Origin: Nguyenibacter vanlangensis
GTDB lineage: Bacteria > Pseudomonadota > Alphaproteobacteria > Acetobacterales > Acetobacteraceae
Direction: 5' to 3'
Length of the DNA stretch: 64,000 nt
NCBI RefSeq assembly: GCF_038719015.1
Contig: NZ_CP152276.1
Span: forward strand, 692,001-756,000
Notes under the pieces: generated by a model
The model's input: the letters and a program-made list of their open reading frames with translations, nothing else
Told to the model about the DNA's origin: nothing
Database searches by the model: none
Made by a program: the position numbers and the translations under genes
Shown: positions 63,235 to 64,000 of the stretch, one piece after another
Layout: every line of letters begins with the position of its first letter
Numbering within the stretch: position 1 is the stretch's first letter

Positions 63235-64000
63235 ATGCCCGACACTGCGCCCGACACTGCGCCCGACGACCCGTCCCTGACCGCCTATGGGCAGCTTGCG
63301 CAGCATTTCGCGCGCATCGGCCGCATCCGCAATGCGCTGGGCATCCTGGGCTGGGACAAGGACGTGATGATGCCCGCCGGCGCCGGCGACAGCCGGGCCG
63401 AGAGCATCGCGACGCTGAACGTGCTGTGCCACGAGATGCTGACCGACCCGGCGGTCGAGACCCTGCTGGAACAGGCGCACGCCCCCGCCGGGTCATGGGA
63501 AGCCGCGAACCTGGCCGAGATGCGCCGGGCCTATCTGCATGCGGCCTCGGTGCCGGCGGACCTGGTCGAGGCCACGTCGCGCGCGGCCTCGCGCTGCGAG
63601 ATGGCGTGGCGCGAGGCGCGGCGCGACAGCGATTTCGCCATGCTGCTGCCCTATCTGTCCGAGGTGCTGGACCGCACCCGCGAGCTGGCCCAGGCGAAGG
63701 GCGCGGCGCTGGGCCTGGCGCCGTACGACGCGCTGCTGGACCAGTACGATCCCGGCACGCGGCGCACGGACATCGACCCGGTCTTCGCCGAACTGCGCCG
63801 GGACCTGCCGGCGCTGATCGCCGATGCGCGGGCGCACCAGGCCGCCCTGCCCGCCTCCGCACTGCCGGCCGGCCCCTTTCCCATGCATCGTCAGGAAGCG
63901 GTGGGACGGCAGGTCATGCAGGCGCTGGGTTTCGACATGGCGCGGGGGCGGCTGGATGTCAGCATCCATCCGTTCTGCGGCGGCGCCGAGGACGATGTGC
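63235..64000 (+). CDS. M32 metallocarboxypeptidase (Taq type), 3' end outside window
   Basis: The first 255 codons of a thermostable carboxypeptidase 1 family protein (full length about 500 aa), a zinc enzyme that removes C-terminal residues in the cytosol. Visible parts are YGQLAQHFARIGRIRNALGILGWDKDVMMP, SRAESIATLNVLCHEMLTDP and the later ALGLAPYDALLDQYDPGTRRTDIDPVFAELR. The HEXXH zinc motif would lie beyond base 64000. AAGGAAG lies directly before the start. The first residues, PDTAPDTAPD, come from a 12-bp tandem duplication (63238-63261). An overlapping ATG at 63230 is in another frame. Confidence 0.9.
   Translation, partial: MPDTAPDTAPDDPSLTAYGQLAQHFARIGRIRNALGILGWDKDVMMPAGAGDSRAESIATLNVLCHEMLTDPAVETLLEQAHAPAGSWEAANLAEMRRAYLHAASVPADLVEATSRAASRCEMAWREARRDSDFAMLLPYLSEVLDRTRELAQAKGAALGLAPYDALLDQYDPGTRRTDIDPVFAELRRDLPALIADARAHQAALPASALPAGPFPMHRQEAVGRQVMQALGFDMARGRLDVSIHPFCGGAEDDV

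Overview
The window is chromosomal DNA of a high-GC alphaproteobacterium, almost certainly an acetic acid bacterium (Acetobacteraceae; Gluconacetobacter or Komagataeibacter would fit, but the genus is inference). The main evidence is a quinohaemoprotein alcohol dehydrogenase pair of the acetic-acid-bacterial adhA/adhB type, a complete cyoABCD quinol oxidase operon, a class I lysyl-tRNA synthetase, and typical alphaproteobacterial small families (Usg, DUF4169, the Suv3-like helicase plus S4 protein plus FdxA group, and the secB/tim44/mltA/smr group). About 50 protein genes are supported, nearly all housekeeping. I see no tRNA, rRNA, transposase, integrase, phage gene or CRISPR array.

Layout. 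1-3.0 kb: a divergent envelope-polysaccharide pair (FlaA1/WbpM-type sugar dehydratase, cut by the window edge, and a WecA/WbpL-type sugar-phosphate transferase). 3-9.4 kb: a small exported protein, a MarR-type regulator, an M17 aminopeptidase, a Suv3-like helicase with an S4-domain protein, and ferredoxin FdxA. 9.6-13.5 kb: cyoABCD on the minus strand. 14-21 kb: a Bax-inhibitor-1 family membrane protein, RNA cyclic phosphodiesterase, adhAB, a sirtuin coupled to a uracil-DNA-glycosylase-like protein, and MarC. 21.9-29 kb: a shortened MprF-like protein, LysRS1, a DinG-type helicase and a cold-shock protein. 29.4-33.1 kb: groESL under a CIRCE operator, usg, DUF4169 and mtnP. 33.1-36.2 kb: cytochrome c1 and b genes and hemF. 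36.5-46.9 kb: a Bug-like binding protein, an iron-complex ABC transporter, an Smr protein, a tri-haem peroxidase, a solitary DNA methyltransferase, MltA, a Tim44-domain protein and SecB. 47-64 kb: an AT-rich gap, an MFS polyol-type permease, hemD/hemC, tsaD, rlmJ, gpsA, a CNT nucleoside transporter, glutathione peroxidase, murJ, mutS, glnD and the start of an M32 carboxypeptidase.

How it works together. Periplasmic AdhAB would oxidise ethanol and pass electrons to ubiquinone, and CyoABCD would oxidise the quinol; the tri-haem peroxidase and cytochromes b/c1 are further possible quinol outlets. Haem supply is represented by hemC, hemD and hemF and iron uptake by the ABC transporter.

Points that deserve a second look: (i) the AdhA-type dehydrogenase has Asn342 where PQQ alcohol dehydrogenases carry the catalytic Asp; (ii) the cytochrome b has PAWY instead of the Qo-site PEWY motif, and no Rieske gene accompanies it; (iii) gene borders repeatedly carry two or three tandem copies of a 12-18 bp unit, often including a stop codon, a pattern that ordinary annotation does not explain; (iv) the MprF-like protein ends inside its C-terminal domain. 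I did not find a convincing new multi-gene system.
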